Positions 48,391 to 61,461 of a stretch of DNA of 64,000 nucleotides are shown one piece after another. The notes under the pieces are model-generated. The model was not told where the DNA came from. It worked only from the letters and a program-made list of their open reading frames with translations, and searched no databases. The translations under genes and the position numbers were made by a program. Positions within the stretch are counted from its first letter, which is position 1, and each line of letters begins with the position of its first letter. The DNA is from Sipunculus nudus (lineage: Eukaryota > Annelida > Sipuncula > Golfingiida > Sipunculidae), in the NCBI GenBank assembly GCA_026874595.1, contig CM049316.1, positions 2,618,339-2,682,338 of the forward strand, read 5' to 3'.

Positions 48391-49425
48391 TTAGTTTAAA
48401 TGACAGTCAGCTGCCCTGTGTCCATACATACCACAGTGCCAACAATGGCCCCTGAATTGGACTGAACTTGGCTGATTATTCTCGTTGCTACCACTGGTTC
48501 TCCGGTTTGGTCCGTTGGCGTGGTTATTGTAGGATGGGGTCTGGCTGGACTGGTTATCTCTCTGGTTGGGTGTGTTAGATCTGCTGCTTCTCTCTAAGTT
48601 ATTCATGCGTCCTTCCAGGTCTCTTATTCCTTTCACGTTCTCACGATTTCTCTGCTAACTGTCTTGTCCGCAATTCCAGCTGGTTAGTGTATGACGTTTC
48701 AGTCGGCTTCTTTGGCTCTATTGCATGGACTCTTGCCTTGTTGTCCTGGCTCACATCCTTTAGTCGTAGCTCTGGCCTCTACGATCAGTTGTTTGTATGT
48801 GGCATTCTCAACCTCATGGCGAATCTCGTTTTGGGTCTGCTCCGATCGAATTTCTGTGAAGAACTTTGACTTAAATATGTTCGGTCCAGCAGTGGCTACA
48901 ATAAGCGACTTGATGCCACGCGAAAAGAAATCCTCCAGCCTGCAACTCCACTCTGCTATAGTTTCGCCCTTCTGCTGTTTCGCGGAGCCAAACGTAACAC
49001 ATTTCCATTTGAGTGTCTTGCTCTGCCTGCTTGGGTATTCCACACCCCTCTCACGTTGCCCCAAGAGCCTCTGTCAACATTTGTCTGTCTTCAACTGACA
49101 GCGAAGACATTTGTTTAACAAGACCTTTTACATCTAGTTTAGGTTTAGGTAGGGAATAGTAACTCTGAGTTAGTAGATACTCTAACTCAGCCTGAACGGT
49201 TACCACCCTCACTACCTGATCACCTAACTGGCAATCATCTAAGGAATTCCTAGCACTGACAACATTATCAGCTTTACGGAATACAATGAAAGCGGAGTTG
49301 TCACGGGGAATAATTCTGTCAACACACTGTGGATCCCCATGTTGTTTGATTAAGTGAGTGATGTCACTTAATTGGAAATCAACAGGTATATCTTGCAACA
49401 ACAAGCTGCGGTCAATAAGCGCCAT
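48391..49425 (-). pseudogene. gag (capsid and nucleocapsid), broken
   Basis: Gag forms the particle and packages the RNA. I place the start at 49423-49425 (MALIDRSLLLQDIPVDFQL) rather than at the upstream in-frame ATG, because homologous-looking gag proteins begin close to this block. Residues 1-80 look like a compact RRM-like fold (HGDPQCVDRIIPRDNSAFIVF), reminiscent of PNMA-family gag-derived proteins. A frameshift near 49055 leads into a capsid-like part (48699-49064) with KQQKGETIAEWSCRLEDFF. After another frame change, 48391-48636 is a polar linker ending in a CCHC knuckle, CWHCGMYGHRAADC (C-X2-C-X4-H-X4-C). PNMA similarity is by eye only. Confidence 0.75.
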
Positions 49426-49494
49426 CTTGCTAAATGTAACAACTATTAGCAGAAGTAAAAACTGATGGCAAGTAACTGACAACTTTGTGACCAA

Positions 49495-50531
49495 GTTAGA
49501 ATATTGAGAATATGCTTCTTTATATAATCAACTGATAATGCCAAATCATGTCCAGTCAATCACCAACACAAATACAGACAAAGTCTCAAATGATAACTTG
49601 GTATAAAAATGGAGAGTATAAATATTAAAACTGAAACGGCGAAACAGTTAAGTCACAGACATTAATAATAACCAGGTGATAATACTAAATCAAGTTCAGT
49701 CAATCACCGAACCGAATGTAAACAAAAGGTCAAAGGGATATATGTTCAGCTAGCGATCTCGTATACCATGGGAGGTTAACTATTTAAATATCTGATTAAA
49801 TGAAAATATCAGAATGATTGATCGTACATTGATTTTAGTTGGGTAACACAACTCAAATAATTTAAATGAGTAGTATCTGAGAAGTGTCAACATGCACTGA
49901 CCAAATGCCAGTAACAAAATGTTAGTGACAAAAACAAAAGTAAACAAGTATAATTATTAACAGTGTTTACACTGACCAATAGTTAGACGATAAAGCCTAA
50001 TGTTAAATTCAAGTGTCTGAATAATGTAAAGAATGCCTATAAATAACGAAGTTGAATATTAAATTACTGATAAAAATATAAGTGAAGAAATCGAATGTTA
50101 AATAACTGTATATGTAAAAGTGAAAACACTCACTGACCAAAAGGCAGTGACAAAATCGAATATAAGTCTGAACAAATGTAATCAGTGACCAAAAGTTGGG
50201 TACAAAGTTGAAATGTCCTTGATCTTGGTGTTTATTTCTTCCGGTACAAGAATACTACTAGTAATTTATTACGTATCCAAAATGCAAAATATCACATAGA
50301 AAAAAATAGTCCAAATAACTATTACATGAAATAATGAAATGTAGCCTAATCGAAATTACTTGTTTCCGGTTTCCATTTTACACTGTGGGATCTGAACACG
50401 GACACGAAATGCCCGGAGGTCAACCCAAAACATAAACCCCACAGCTATCACCTAAATTGGAACTTAGTGGACAACCGAAAGCACAGGGCAAAAACCGATA
50501 TGTGTATTTTTAACACGATACCTGTTACAAT
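49495..50531. other. Probable 5' untranslated region of the gypsy element
   Basis: About 1 kb without coding capacity between the gag start and a candidate LTR. It contains several diverged internal repeats (AGTCAATCACC at about 49554 and 49701; a recurring GTGACAAAATGTTA-like word between 49900 and 50200). Confidence 0.4.
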
Positions 50532-51050
50532 TGTTAGATCCTAGCTTTTGCTATCACTGTGAACACTGAGTCATGGAGGAAAAATTAGAAGTCAACATAA
50601 TAAACTCTCACAGCTGAACAATTCCAGGGATCATTTGTAACCAGGAGAAACTAGACAGAAATACAGTTACTCTGTTTACATCAAACCATGAATTTGAAAC
50701 ATGTGAACATATTTGTTTACAACATAGCTGGGATGACCAGAGTCACGTGTATTGTGAATAATAGGGCTGCCATGACTAGATGTGTACAGTGATGCGTTTA
50801 GTCACGTGTATTCGTGAATTCGTTTACAACAGGAAAACCAGTAGTATGTTTACATGCAGAATATAGTTTTAATGCAGGGAAATAATTCAACAGTTCTCAT
50901 AAATACAGCAAATCGGTTACCTTCATACTGCCGCTGCTCAACATGAATTACACAATATACAAGTCCAAATATCCATATGCACAAAATATCCAATAGAATG
51001 TCTTTCAACTGAGTACAAAAATCCAAAGTCCAGCGACGTGCACTGTCACA
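50532..51050 (-). repeat. Candidate 5' LTR (unpaired)
   Basis: On the minus strand this 519-bp stretch would begin TGTGACAG and end CTAACA, i.e. TG...CA type ends, at a plausible distance upstream of gag. The bases directly after it do not give a clear tRNA primer-binding site, and I could not find a matching 3' copy below 43268. Low confidence. Confidence 0.25.
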
Positions 51051-51194
51051 GACCCCCACGGTGAAGGTCCATGCACAAAACAAGGTTCAAGAAAATGAAA
51101 CACATCAAGCGGAAAAGTCTTTCCACACAGAAGAGCACCTCCAAATGGGCAACGAACAGTCTATATTCATATAATAACGTTATAATACGTTATA

Positions 51195-51374
51195 ATACGT
51201 GGTTATAATGAGAAGGAAAAAAAATCATCATATTTACATTTATAATGCTACTATGATGTCATAACAGGGATGATTATGTGATGTTTTTCGATAATGCTGA
51301 TTTTGATGATGATATAACTGTATAGATGACATAGCTATACATTGAATGTATTATGGCATTTAATATGCAGCATT

Positions 51375-51466
<92 letters not shown>

Positions 51467-51700
51467 GCCGGTTTCCCCTCATCAGGTGACTGAAGTTCAA
51501 CAATTGCGATATCGGTTTTTATCATTTCTTTTTGCAAAGTAGGGTGCCCTTGGTCCATGGCGACAGGTGGATACAATGTCGGAACGTTTTTTCAGTGAAT
51601 TCTTTTGTAGCTTGTTTCTCGGCCATATACAAGTTGCACTGACATGAAAAGGTCATGAATGTGTTTGATTGCTGGATTATGGACAGGGTGAAATTTTGTT
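51195..51700. repeat. Dispersed repeat containing a (TA)n-(GA)n core, copy 2
   Basis: Second copy of the family at 22780-23225, same orientation. The microsatellite core here is TA (51377-51437) followed by GA (51438-51464), where copy 1 has TA only. Confidence 0.85.
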
Positions 51701-51732
51701 GTTTGTCTTATAGGGTCCATACATGTTATATA

Positions 51733-51800
51733 CAGTGAAACCTCATTGTGTCGAAGTCGAAGGGACCCTCAGAAAACTTCGACACATCCGAGATTCGACA
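51733..51800 (+). mobile_element. pogo/Tigger-like terminal fragment with hairpin
   Basis: TA followed by CAGTGAAACCTCATTG, then inverted arms TGTGTCGAAGT (51747-51757) and ACTTCGACACA (51776-51786) around a loop containing GGGACC. This matches the typical first ~60 bp of pogo/Tigger elements. The sequence switches abruptly to the R segment at about 51800, so only one end remains. Confidence 0.65.
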
Positions 51801-53700
51801 CGAGCATATTTTCAACATTTCAAAGCATTATATAGAAATATATAAATAAGAAAGGACTTTACCGTTTACGCATCACTGCTGCCCTTTTTGAATACTAGGA
51901 AGACACATTTCACCGTTGTTAAACAGTGTTATCCTTTTTTGATCATGCATTTTTGGCCATGATGAACAGAATTTGATTTGACATAAAATTATAACTCACA
52001 TATATCTGACAGTGATATTTACATAGATATGTATTACTCTGGAAAGTCAAAATTTTCAATTTTCCTCAAAGACTCTCAAGAAATGTCAATCCCTTTCTTA
52101 AAAATGTCGAAGTGTATATGGAAATGAGATACGCAAGACTGTTAGACAAAGAATCGGGTGCACCTAATTCCACTTCGATAGTGACAGCTCTCCTTATAAT
52201 AAATACATACATCAAACTATAGATAACGCACGTACATTCACATGTACATATTTGTGTTTATTATTAGAAAATCATATAGTTGCATTATTTAAATTTATTA
52301 TTATTGCCCTATGCATTTTGCAAAAAAAAATTACATGTGATTGAAAACACAAGTCTATGCTTGTAATTTCCAATTGTCTAAAAATGGAGCGTTCCAGAAA
52401 TAGTTTCATATTTACTTTATGCAATCGGGTATCTCAAAAACTTCCGTAAAACATTCATATGTGTTTAACAGTTAAGTCATTTCTACTACAACAGCATCTT
52501 GTAACATGTTCGAAAATATTCCTTACTGTTTTAACTCGATGGTTTTATTATCTAATGAATTCCTATATTTCGTTTTTAATCTCACAATATGGACCACATC
52601 CTCACCATTGATTAATATAACATGGGGGAAACAATACCTTAAGACTCGCATCATTTTTTGGCAGGACCCAGAGCCAGAGAGGTACTTAACGTCTATCGTC
52701 CAACGTTAAGTTTCTTACCTTAATTGTACAGCCTGTATATAACTGTCATGGAGAGATGGGTAAATATCACATTTAATAACATATACGTAAATTTAATGAA
52801 GAATTTAACCATATTTACAATAAAAAATATGCATATATATCAAGATGGCCAGAAAATTTTTCGGAAAGTATTTTCAGTCTGTTAAAATGTCCTTGTTTAA
52901 TATTGATCTATTGTACATTAAATTCCACACCTACTTGTTATTGGAATTTGGGATGAATTCAGACTTGTCCGTGAATCTCATTCCTAACACATTTCATTGG
53001 TGTTGAACTGCTAGTTTGCCAATTCCAGTTTCCATCCTCCACAGGCGAGATCGACACCACTTACATATCGATAAAATCCCTAGGGACTAAATTTTTAGTG
53101 TACCAGCTAGTAATCTTCCATCTATATACTACTAAAATTGTCCTGTCTGTTTGTACCACTAAACCCGCACAAATAGGCCATAACAGTGGGCTAGTTTTTC
53201 TATCAGCGTCATATGCCCTAACTTACAGAATGCACAGCAGTTTGGCCCATCCACTTGCACAATATTGAATTCCCAGCAGCAAGATCACATCGCAGACCTC
53301 TCAGAATTCCTGTGATGCTGTCACTCAGACGCTTCCTGGTGACCATCCGAGCTGCATTGTTCTGAACGCGCTGCAGTTTAGCTATCAGCGCAACTGGTAC
53401 ATGGAGAAAGAGTGAGTTGCAGCTATCAAGCCTTGTTGAGCCACGCATCAGTCACCTGTTTTTCTGCGCCATTGGGAAAGAATATATATAGAATACTCAT
53501 GTTTTAATATAGGAACATTAAATTTCAAAATAGCTTATGAGTCCTTAAGAGTGTTTAACCGGGTTATGCATGGTTGGATTCCGACAGAGTGCGAGCATTT
53601 AAACAGCTTGCTACGTTTGAATGACCAAACCGCGAGAGAAAGCCGAGCAACCGCTATAAGAAGAGGTTCTTAAGTATTGAATTTTTCTTAAATCTTATAA
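51800..53700. repeat. Large dispersed repeat, R segment, partial copy
   Basis: Anchors include CATCACTGCTGCCCT (51867), GTTAGACA(A/G)AGAATC (52141; counterpart at 59859) and AATGACCAAACCGCGAGAGAAAGCCGAG (about 53616). The middle part (52700-53530) is replaced by other sequence that includes a LINE fragment. Confidence 0.8.
53218..53460 (-). pseudogene. L2/CR1-type LINE C-terminal fragment
   Basis: On the minus strand LDSCNSLFLHVP is followed by KLQRVQNNAARMVTRKRLSDSITGILR, the well-known segment after the RT domain of L2/CR1 LINEs. It is a short, isolated fragment, truncated on both sides, and a different copy from the 19.3-22.3 kb element. Confidence 0.8.
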
Positions 53701-53702
53701 AC

Positions 53703-56045
53703 TTGTACCATGTTACATCTCGTTAAGTAATGATTTGCTTAACTGCAAAATGAAAAAAAATTTGGTTACCATGAATGCAAAGAAGGTAATCAATCGAAGG
53801 AGAGTAAGAGAGAATAGTGATAGTATTAATTTTCTACTTCAAAAGGTTTGTTGAAGTAGCCTGCATGAAAAAGAAAGCACATAGTGAACGCATACCTTCA
53901 CAGACGCCTTCATCCAATCCCGACTGAGAAAATTGAATGAGCCCTTATCCCGCAATTTAGTTCACTGAAATTCATTTTTTGACGTTTAAAGTTGGTTCAA
54001 AACTGTGTAAGCCAAAACTTTGTAATAGGGAGTTAAGCGCCGTAAATATAATATAGGGTGGTTGTTTACGCCAAGATTATGCCAAAACATGTCTCTACCA
54101 ACGTATTTTTCTGGGCATAATCAATGGTTATTTAATTTTTAATAAAATGTTTTAATTCAACGACAAGATGCAATGCCGACAGGATTAATACGTATTTCAT
54201 AAAGATATGAATATTCATACTTTTAGTATTCAATGTGCCTCATCTCTTAAGGACGGCACAGCATATAATACACACAATTGCAGATCTCCAATCGTATCAT
54301 ATACCAGAATCCAGATAAAATTTTTTTCTCCTGACTAACTATTAATTGGGCTGTCAGCACTAGACATTTACATTGCATCACTGATGGCTGTACGAGATGT
54401 CCGCTGACCCAACATCTAATGATAGATGAACAATAAATGAAAAAAGCAACAGCCGACAAACGAGTACACAGGAAGGAACGCAACAACCCCAAAAGACCAA
54501 AGATTACACACAAATGTGAATGACCTTGTGACAGAGACTGCTACATCTGCATTAGGACTTTAGCAAATTGAATGCGACGCTGACCCAGCCGAACAAATAA
54601 CTATGAGAGTAAGGCAAAGCACCCATGGACAACTCCTGCTGACATTGTATACGAAACCCTGATTACTACTGTATATATAGGAGGCCTGTGACAGTTACAC
54701 CGTCCAGTGGGAGGAAGGTATTGGTAGTGAGGCTTTGTTTCTTGTGTACTTTTCCTATGAGGAGTTAAGGAGCACAATTTATGTTACACTTACCGTTAAC
54801 ACCTGTTAGAGGGGCTAGCTATAGACCAAACAGGCAAGGGCTATAAATTAGGAGTTTATACATATTCATTAGATGAACCATTTACTGATTAACAGTTGAA
54901 GATGAGATTCGCTGTTGGACTGTTGCTCCGAGACCTGTGCCTCTTCGTTGGAATAAAGCAACTGTGCCTTTTAGTAGTTCCTGTGCATATGCTTAGATTA
55001 CAGCATTAGTTCAGTGTCTACCTGAACTGTGAACTTCCGGCAGATAACTTAAAATTACTTTTCATAGGGATTAATAGATGTTCTAAAGAACTCGGCGATA
55101 GTTTAAATCGCGGGAGTAATGGCAGCTCATAATAACGCTGAGTTCTGGTGAGTGTAATTGTCAATTTTAACGATATTAATGTAACATGTTATTAGTGTTT
55201 TATACTGTTGTTATTGGTCCTTGGGTGAGTTTGGAGTGAATCAAGTGAAACCTAAACATGGCTACACACGCCCTGTTGAGTTGACACTCATTGGTGCTTG
55301 CTGGTCATTTGTAAATCTAGATTCTACTGGTGATTTCTGGGGTAAACGTATTTAACTGGAGTAAACTGACTCAGGTAAACTTATTAATCCCAGAGGAAAT
55401 AGGTCCAAGGGTCCCAATACACTCTCCGAAAAAGAATCCAGGTCTGTCACCAGCCCTATGGTTTGATACGTTGCTCAGGTGTCGACAATGGAGGCACAAT
55501 GGAAAACCCACAGCATTCAGAATAACTGTACGACCAACGCCAATATGGCGGTGAAATTCTTGGGGAGATACCTTACCGGTGACGTCACTTGGAACATCTT
55601 CCACTGAGCTAAGCGGTGTCCGTCACTGACTACCCGCCTCAGAATCATAAAACGAATGTCTGATGTGTGATTTAGCTATATAATATTCCGCCAGATGGCA
55701 GAACCTTTGACTATCCCAAAAATATACAAATATCACTTATTATTATTATTTTGTATCACGTTTTTATTTAAACCTTCAAAGTTCTAATTTACATATGACA
55801 CAATATCTCTTATTATCTTTAATGAATAAATGTTAATTATTACACCCTGAATGAGCATCCTTTTTATGTATACTGATCGTATTTATCGATGAGGACTTTA
55901 ACATGTAATACCATTGATACTACTGTTAATTATATTAACTATGGATACCTTAGAGCCAATGTCGACGTCTGTAATAGAACCTTTTGGGCCTTCGTCTAAC
56001 GCCTTGAGCAAACCAGGCTACGTAAAATACGGACCTATATTTCAG
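53703..56045. repeat. Large dispersed repeat, S and P segments, copy 2
   Basis: Aligns with 24090-26500 without large gaps. At 56045 it leaves P and joins segment Q (gypsy-like pol remnant) within the word TATATTTCAGGG. Confidence 0.88.
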
Positions 56046-59000
56046 GGCATAGGAAAGGAAGGGTGTTTCTGGAAACACAACACGAACCAACTGTAAAGTA
56101 TTGTCAGATAATCCTGTGTCTCACCCGCATTTATTATGATACCATTGATCCGTATCCTATCTTCTGCCGTAAACGGGTTTCCTAATGCAAACTTAATACA
56201 TGATTCCCGTGCCAACAAATACATCTGCTCACATCTGTCCTATCCCAAAAAAATTGTATACTAAATATGATTGAATATAGCAAAAACAATCTCAAAATAA
56301 ATATGAAAGGCACCCTGAAGTCAGTTCTTTCGTAAATCTATTAGAGATTATTCATGAAAATAGTCGTTTATATAAGCTTGAAGACGTTTGTTGAAAGATA
56401 TCTGTTGTGTTAAAGGTGAGATCAGGTCTGCATTACGTGTAAGCGTCCCTTTTACGACATCCTCCTTGGGTTCATTTTGAGAACGCATCTGGAATGGTTG
56501 TGACCAGGTCAAGTGGAATTCTCAGGGGCATCTCTACTCGATATGACCTTAGTGTTGTGAATCCATACATGGTCTCCTCCCTAGAGATCTCTAAAATGGT
56601 GAATACCATGACGTGTAGAAGTATTCCTTTCACCGGGCTTTAAGTTACTCGTCTTTCGAATTTCTGCAAAATCGGGGCACTCTGGCATGTCTCTGAAGAT
56701 ACCAAGGTCAGGGTTGTATTCAGTGCTCTGCTAATTAACAGTTCCGCGGGGCTATGGTATCTTTTGCTTTACTTATCTTTAACATACATTTACAGTTTGT
56801 ACCAGCCTTTCAGACACCTAGTTGCTTTTCGGTAATGCATTCTCTTGGTTATGTGAGTGAAGCTTTAGTCATCAGTGAATGATTTGAAATGTTAAGAATC
56901 TGTCTTCTGAACGAATAACTTTGGGTGTTCCTTGTCCTTCACCGACAGATTTCCAGTGTTCCATAATGGCTGTTGAGGTAGTGCTTTTCAGTTTCATTTT
57001 TTCTCGCGAGAACAGTCCACGAAAAAAAGGTATTGGGTCTACTGATTTCGAATGGATCTGATCTTACTTTCTGCCATGCTGTGTCTAGAAAGGCTAGATG
57101 GCTTCAATGGTTCTGCTCGAATGTGCCTTTTTCTGCTACATACTGAGCAACCAATTACAAGTTCCTTTAGCTCACTGTTTAGACCTGACTACCAGATAGA
57201 CCTTAATGCATCGAACGGCTTTTTATGTAGTTCCACAGGAATATTATCCAACTCACTTTGTCATAAATTTCCTCTCTGGCCCACAAGTATGTAAAAACAA
57301 TGCCCTCGATACTCCCCTGTGTTTCGCACAGCCGAACTTGTCGGCAGTGTTCAAAGCCTTGATCTGCTTTCTCATCTATGTGAATTTCTTGTTAAGACGC
57401 AGGCAGGTTTATCAGATCCAGTCAACATGTGATTAAGAATATGACTGCAGTTCAGTCTCATCGAACGTTTCGGTCAGCTTTGTCCCAGATGTTTTCCTTT
57501 AACGTTAATTATATCATTTCACAGCGTATTAGGCTCATGCAAAATCCTTGACTCTCAGTGGCAATTCATCAAGATTCCTTCCCCAGGTAAAGACTCAAGA
57601 GGATTATAATCTGTCTCAATGTGAGAAATTCGCGAGGTCCCTCAGCTGCCAAAGTAACCACTTGAGCGCCCTTGTCTATATGGACGTCTCTTTAAGCAGT
57701 GCATTTGAAGGATTTTGAAGCGATGGTCGAACCGATAATACATGAGCAAAAGCTGAATATTTAGTTACAAAGACATGAGTAGACAGCACCCATTGAATGG
57801 AGCAAATGGACACAGAATGTTTAACCTGTCCGAGGGATAATACGTCTTCCTTCGGCAAAATAGCATTATGAATGTTAAGGGCAGAGTTTCAATATTGTTA
57901 CGGTTCTCTATCATACGGCAAATCTGACTGGCCTAACCATAACACAAAACCTCAGAGACACATATTCTCATATTAACACAACAAGAGTTTAAGTGCAAAA
58001 ATTGCGCTATATTAATATATATAAAATATTTACAATAACAAGTAATCAAAGAATTAATACATAACTAATATTAAACAAAGTTTCTCGAAGTGGCTGCAAT
58101 TAAAAAAGTCCTTAAGTGAAGTCCAAATGTTCAACTGAAGATTCTCTGGAAAGTTACGGAAATAAAAGTCCTTCCTCTTCACAAATAAAAGTCCATGGTT
58201 TCTTGTGGGGGAGGACGACCAACAAATAAAGAAGCTCCGTATCCCCGGGGTTGACAAGGTAACGTGAGAAGTTCATTATCGAGTCCTCGCTGAAGAGTCC
58301 TCTTATAGGACTTGTGAAAAGCGGAAAATGCGTCAAAAAGGTTTTATTTCAATGAGGCAGCGAGTCAGCGACTTTATTCAATAGATAGAATTGTTCTGAA
58401 GTCGGAGTCCACAAAAGAGTCCACAATAGAGCGAGTGCCGTTGCAGGGACAAAAATAATTTGATTGTCAATAGGGCGAGTTCCGTGCCAGCGACAAAAAT
58501 AACAGTTGTTTATCAAGCGGACGACGTTCTAAACAGTAGGGGGCGATCCAGGAGAACAGTATGGATACGTCTTCAGAGGTTCATAACACCACAACGTCCA
58601 CGCAGAAGAGGAGAAGTCGTGCAATATAAAGGGGTCCACAAAATGAAATTATATTGAACTGAGAGTGTACATGCCAAGTAAATATGCAAGAAGACATCTG
58701 AGGTGATTCTGGTCGGTTTCTTACCTGAGGATGTTCTATTTACCTTCATCCATACTAAGAAGTGCGTTGACAAATGAAAAGTCAGGCATTTTGCCTATCA
58801 CACTCGATCTGTCCAACAGGGGTCAAGAAAGACTTGGAGAACCCACACCAGTATGCATGAAGCGTGACACCTTTTTCTTCAACTTGCATTAATACAGCTT
58901 CCAATTGGTCATCATGAACATGCTGGGTTTCTCAATATGGGCAATGAGAAAACATAATCCCTCATTGCATCTGGCTTTGACAGAACTCAGGACAGAGGTA

Positions 59001-59130
59001 ATACCAAAGGGAAGTAGAGTAATTCAAATCCGCCCGAATTATGTGATAAGAGATGTAAGCTCGCTAAACCTAGGCGCAAGACCTAGGTCTGCCTAAGCCT
59101 GTAATGTCTTTAAAGTTGATGAAGGCATTA
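56045..59130 (-). pseudogene. Degenerate Ty3/gypsy-like pol remnant, copy 2 (segment Q)
   Basis: On the minus strand a reverse-transcriptase block near 58800-58940 reads QLEAVLMQVEEKGVTLHAYW followed by CGFSKSF, a good match to the gypsy RT stretch after the catalytic motif. Further on (57090-57190) is SELKELVIGCSVCSRKRHI, a zinc-binding-like block before the integrase core. Near 56720-56770, SPAELLISRALNTTL resembles the integrase C-terminal SPAQLLMGR-type block. Stops and frameshifts are frequent. Compared with copy 1 it has ~0.9 kb more in the integrase part, and it also carries sequence around 57900-58650 that I could not assign. Inactive. Confidence 0.65.
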
Positions 59131-59149
59131 TGATTTGACCCATAATGTC

Positions 59150-61460
59150 ATTTATTTTCTTTAAAATGTGCGGGCTTGCAAGAATGTATGCAGACAAAAA
59201 TTTCCCCTCGTTTATCTCCATTACGTAAAGATTAAAATAGGAAATGTGTAGTTCATGGTTAAACATGAATAAACAATCATTGGCACTAATTATTCCTTCA
59301 CGTGTTTGTTTTCACAAACGATCATAGGCAAACCCAGCTTATACCAGACTTTTCGTATAACAGATGGATACACTAAATATGGATCTAATAAAATGGAATC
59401 AGTAAGTTATGCAAGACAGTTGGATTTGACAACAGATATTTCTCGAAGTGTATATGGAGTAGAGATAACACACAACATAAGGTTACAGAACAGATTGATT
59501 TAGCAACAGGATAAACGTACAGATAAATCTGACATCAAATTGGGGCAAAAAACAGGACTGAAAAACAGACGGGTCATTAATTCGATGGACTGATAACAGA
59601 CGGGTTCAAAACATATGGAGCTGACAATAGTAGGATACAGAATGAATGGATTTAACTAGAGTTGAATCTGGCAACTAATGAACATTGAACAGACTTTGTG
59701 CCTCTAATGCATACAGGACGATGGATCTCAAAGCAGATGGGCAAAGAACAAATAGCAGACGCATGGTTGACATGTAGAAGCTGATAGATGATAAAAATAT
59801 TGCACAACAATTTTTTGAAACAAATGCAATCTCACTTTTTGCAAATGATCATTCAACTGTTAGACAGAGAATCAAGTGCACCTCATTCCTAGTACAAGAG
59901 TGAAAGCGCAGATACAAATCAACACAAACATCACACTATACTTAAGGCACGCACGTAGACACGTACGTATTTGTGTTTATCTGTAGCAAATCATAATTGC
60001 ATTTCTTTAAATTATTATTCATTTTTACATTGCTCTATGTATTTTGCCAAAAGACACGTGATTGAAAACACAATTCTTTGATTGTAATTTCCTATTATCT
60101 AAAAATGAAGCGTTTCGTGTATAGAAATAGTTTCATATCCACTTTATGCTATTGGGTATCTCAAAATTTCCGAAAAAAAAACATTAATATGAGTTAAAAA
60201 GTAAGGTCATTTCTAATACAAACAGCATCTTGTAACTTTATAGATTCGTTATATATTCAAAAATATTCATTAATTTTTTAACTCGATTGTTAAATTTTAT
60301 AATGATATTTTTGAAATTTTTAATCACACAATGTGGATCACGTGCTTACTGTTATAGGGACATAATTAGGAGCAATTATATTTTTATTCTTTAACACTAT
60401 CAGTTGAGTTTTGCTTTATTCAATAGCTTGCCAGCAAAACCATTCCAGCACACAATCTCATTTCCTCGCATACGACTGTTTAAAACCTTGTTATAGCCCT
60501 GCGTGTTGATAAACACAGTCTGTTTACAATAACAAGGCCGCGTGACCGGAGTCCGATTAAGAGGGGCAACACGTGGTGTTTCAGCCAGGGGGAACATGTA
60601 TTTCATTTTTTTAGCAAAGTCAGCCAGGGTATCTCCTGATTGGCACGTTTTGTGGCTCCGCGCAGCATACGACCCGATGCACTGTGTTTATGTTTACACC
60701 TGCGATCTCGCACGGTTACCTGTTTTAAACACTCGTTTACAGAAGTAAGCAAACGGTTTCAGGGCAATATTTGGCAGGAACAGATTGATTTTAAAGGGAA
60801 AAAACTATTTTCGTCTTAACTCGACATGTTTTATGGGTGATTGGGTCCCTTTAAAGGTTATATAACATGACGAAAAAGATACATACAGCCTGACATCATT
60901 TTTGCCAGGACCCAGAACCAGACGCCCTAAAAGATCAATTTCAAAAAGTTTGATTTCTACCTATATTACACAGCCTTCATATCATCACATTCAATTTTAT
61001 TGAGAACTGTTGACATGTTTTTCCTGGACAATGTACAAAGTTGATCACTTGACCTTGCATCTCATTCTGCGGGCCTTCCTGTCTTCGGTACTTTCAGCAA
61101 GTAGTTCACTTTTGCACACCATAATGTTTGTCTGTGTCAGAAAGGAAGAATACATACATATAAATTGACATTTTATGGACTTTTACGGTCATATTCAGAA
61201 CTCTGTAATGCCTGGCGCATACATTATGTAACGGTTATCTTAAATATGGAAATAGGAACAATTACATGAATAGCTGACGAGACCTTTACAGGGTTCATAC
61301 TGGGTTATGCATGAACGGTCTCTGACAGAGCCAGTCTCGGTAAACTGGTAGAGCATTCGGAGAACCTGCCACGTTTGAATGACCAGACTGTGAGGGAAAG
61401 CCGAGGAACTGCAAGGAGGAAATTGCTGAGTATTGAATTTTCCTTTAACTTTGTAAAATT
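59150..61460. repeat. Large dispersed repeat, R segment, copy after Q
   Basis: Follows the pol remnant directly and matches 39290-41460, with a ~500-bp element inserted at 60355-60855. It keeps the empty site for the 446-bp element of the 40.5 kb copy. Confidence 0.88.
60355..60855 (-). mobile_element. ~500-bp non-autonomous element, second copy
   Basis: Reverse-complement counterpart of 27922-28435. Ends AGGGACATAATTAG and GTGATTGGGTCCCT are imperfect inverted repeats. It lies within the R segment; R sequence resumes with TTAAAGGTTATATAACATGACG, as in the 40.4 kb copy. Confidence 0.75.
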
Positions 61461-61461
61461 G

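Larger units (their letters stand above)
43268..49425 (-). mobile_element. Ty3/gypsy LTR retrotransposon, inactive
   Basis: Reading from 49425 down, the order is gag (N-domain, capsid-like, CCHC nucleocapsid), protease, reverse transcriptase, RNase H, integrase and a disordered C-terminal tail, which is the Ty3/gypsy order (integrase last). There are several frameshifts, in-frame stops, an internal RT deletion and an extra ~950 bp between RNase H and integrase. There is no envelope-like frame. It is better preserved than the Q-type gypsy remnants in this window and belongs to a different lineage. LTRs are not proven. Confidence 0.9.

Noticed and set aside
43440-49098. Many plus-strand frames over the gypsy element
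   Set aside because: They are antisense shadows of gag and pol.
52990-53217. Element start resembling ATCTATATACTACTAAAATTGTCCTGTCTG
   Set aside because: The wording recalls a common invertebrate repeat head, but I could not define ends or a second copy in this window.
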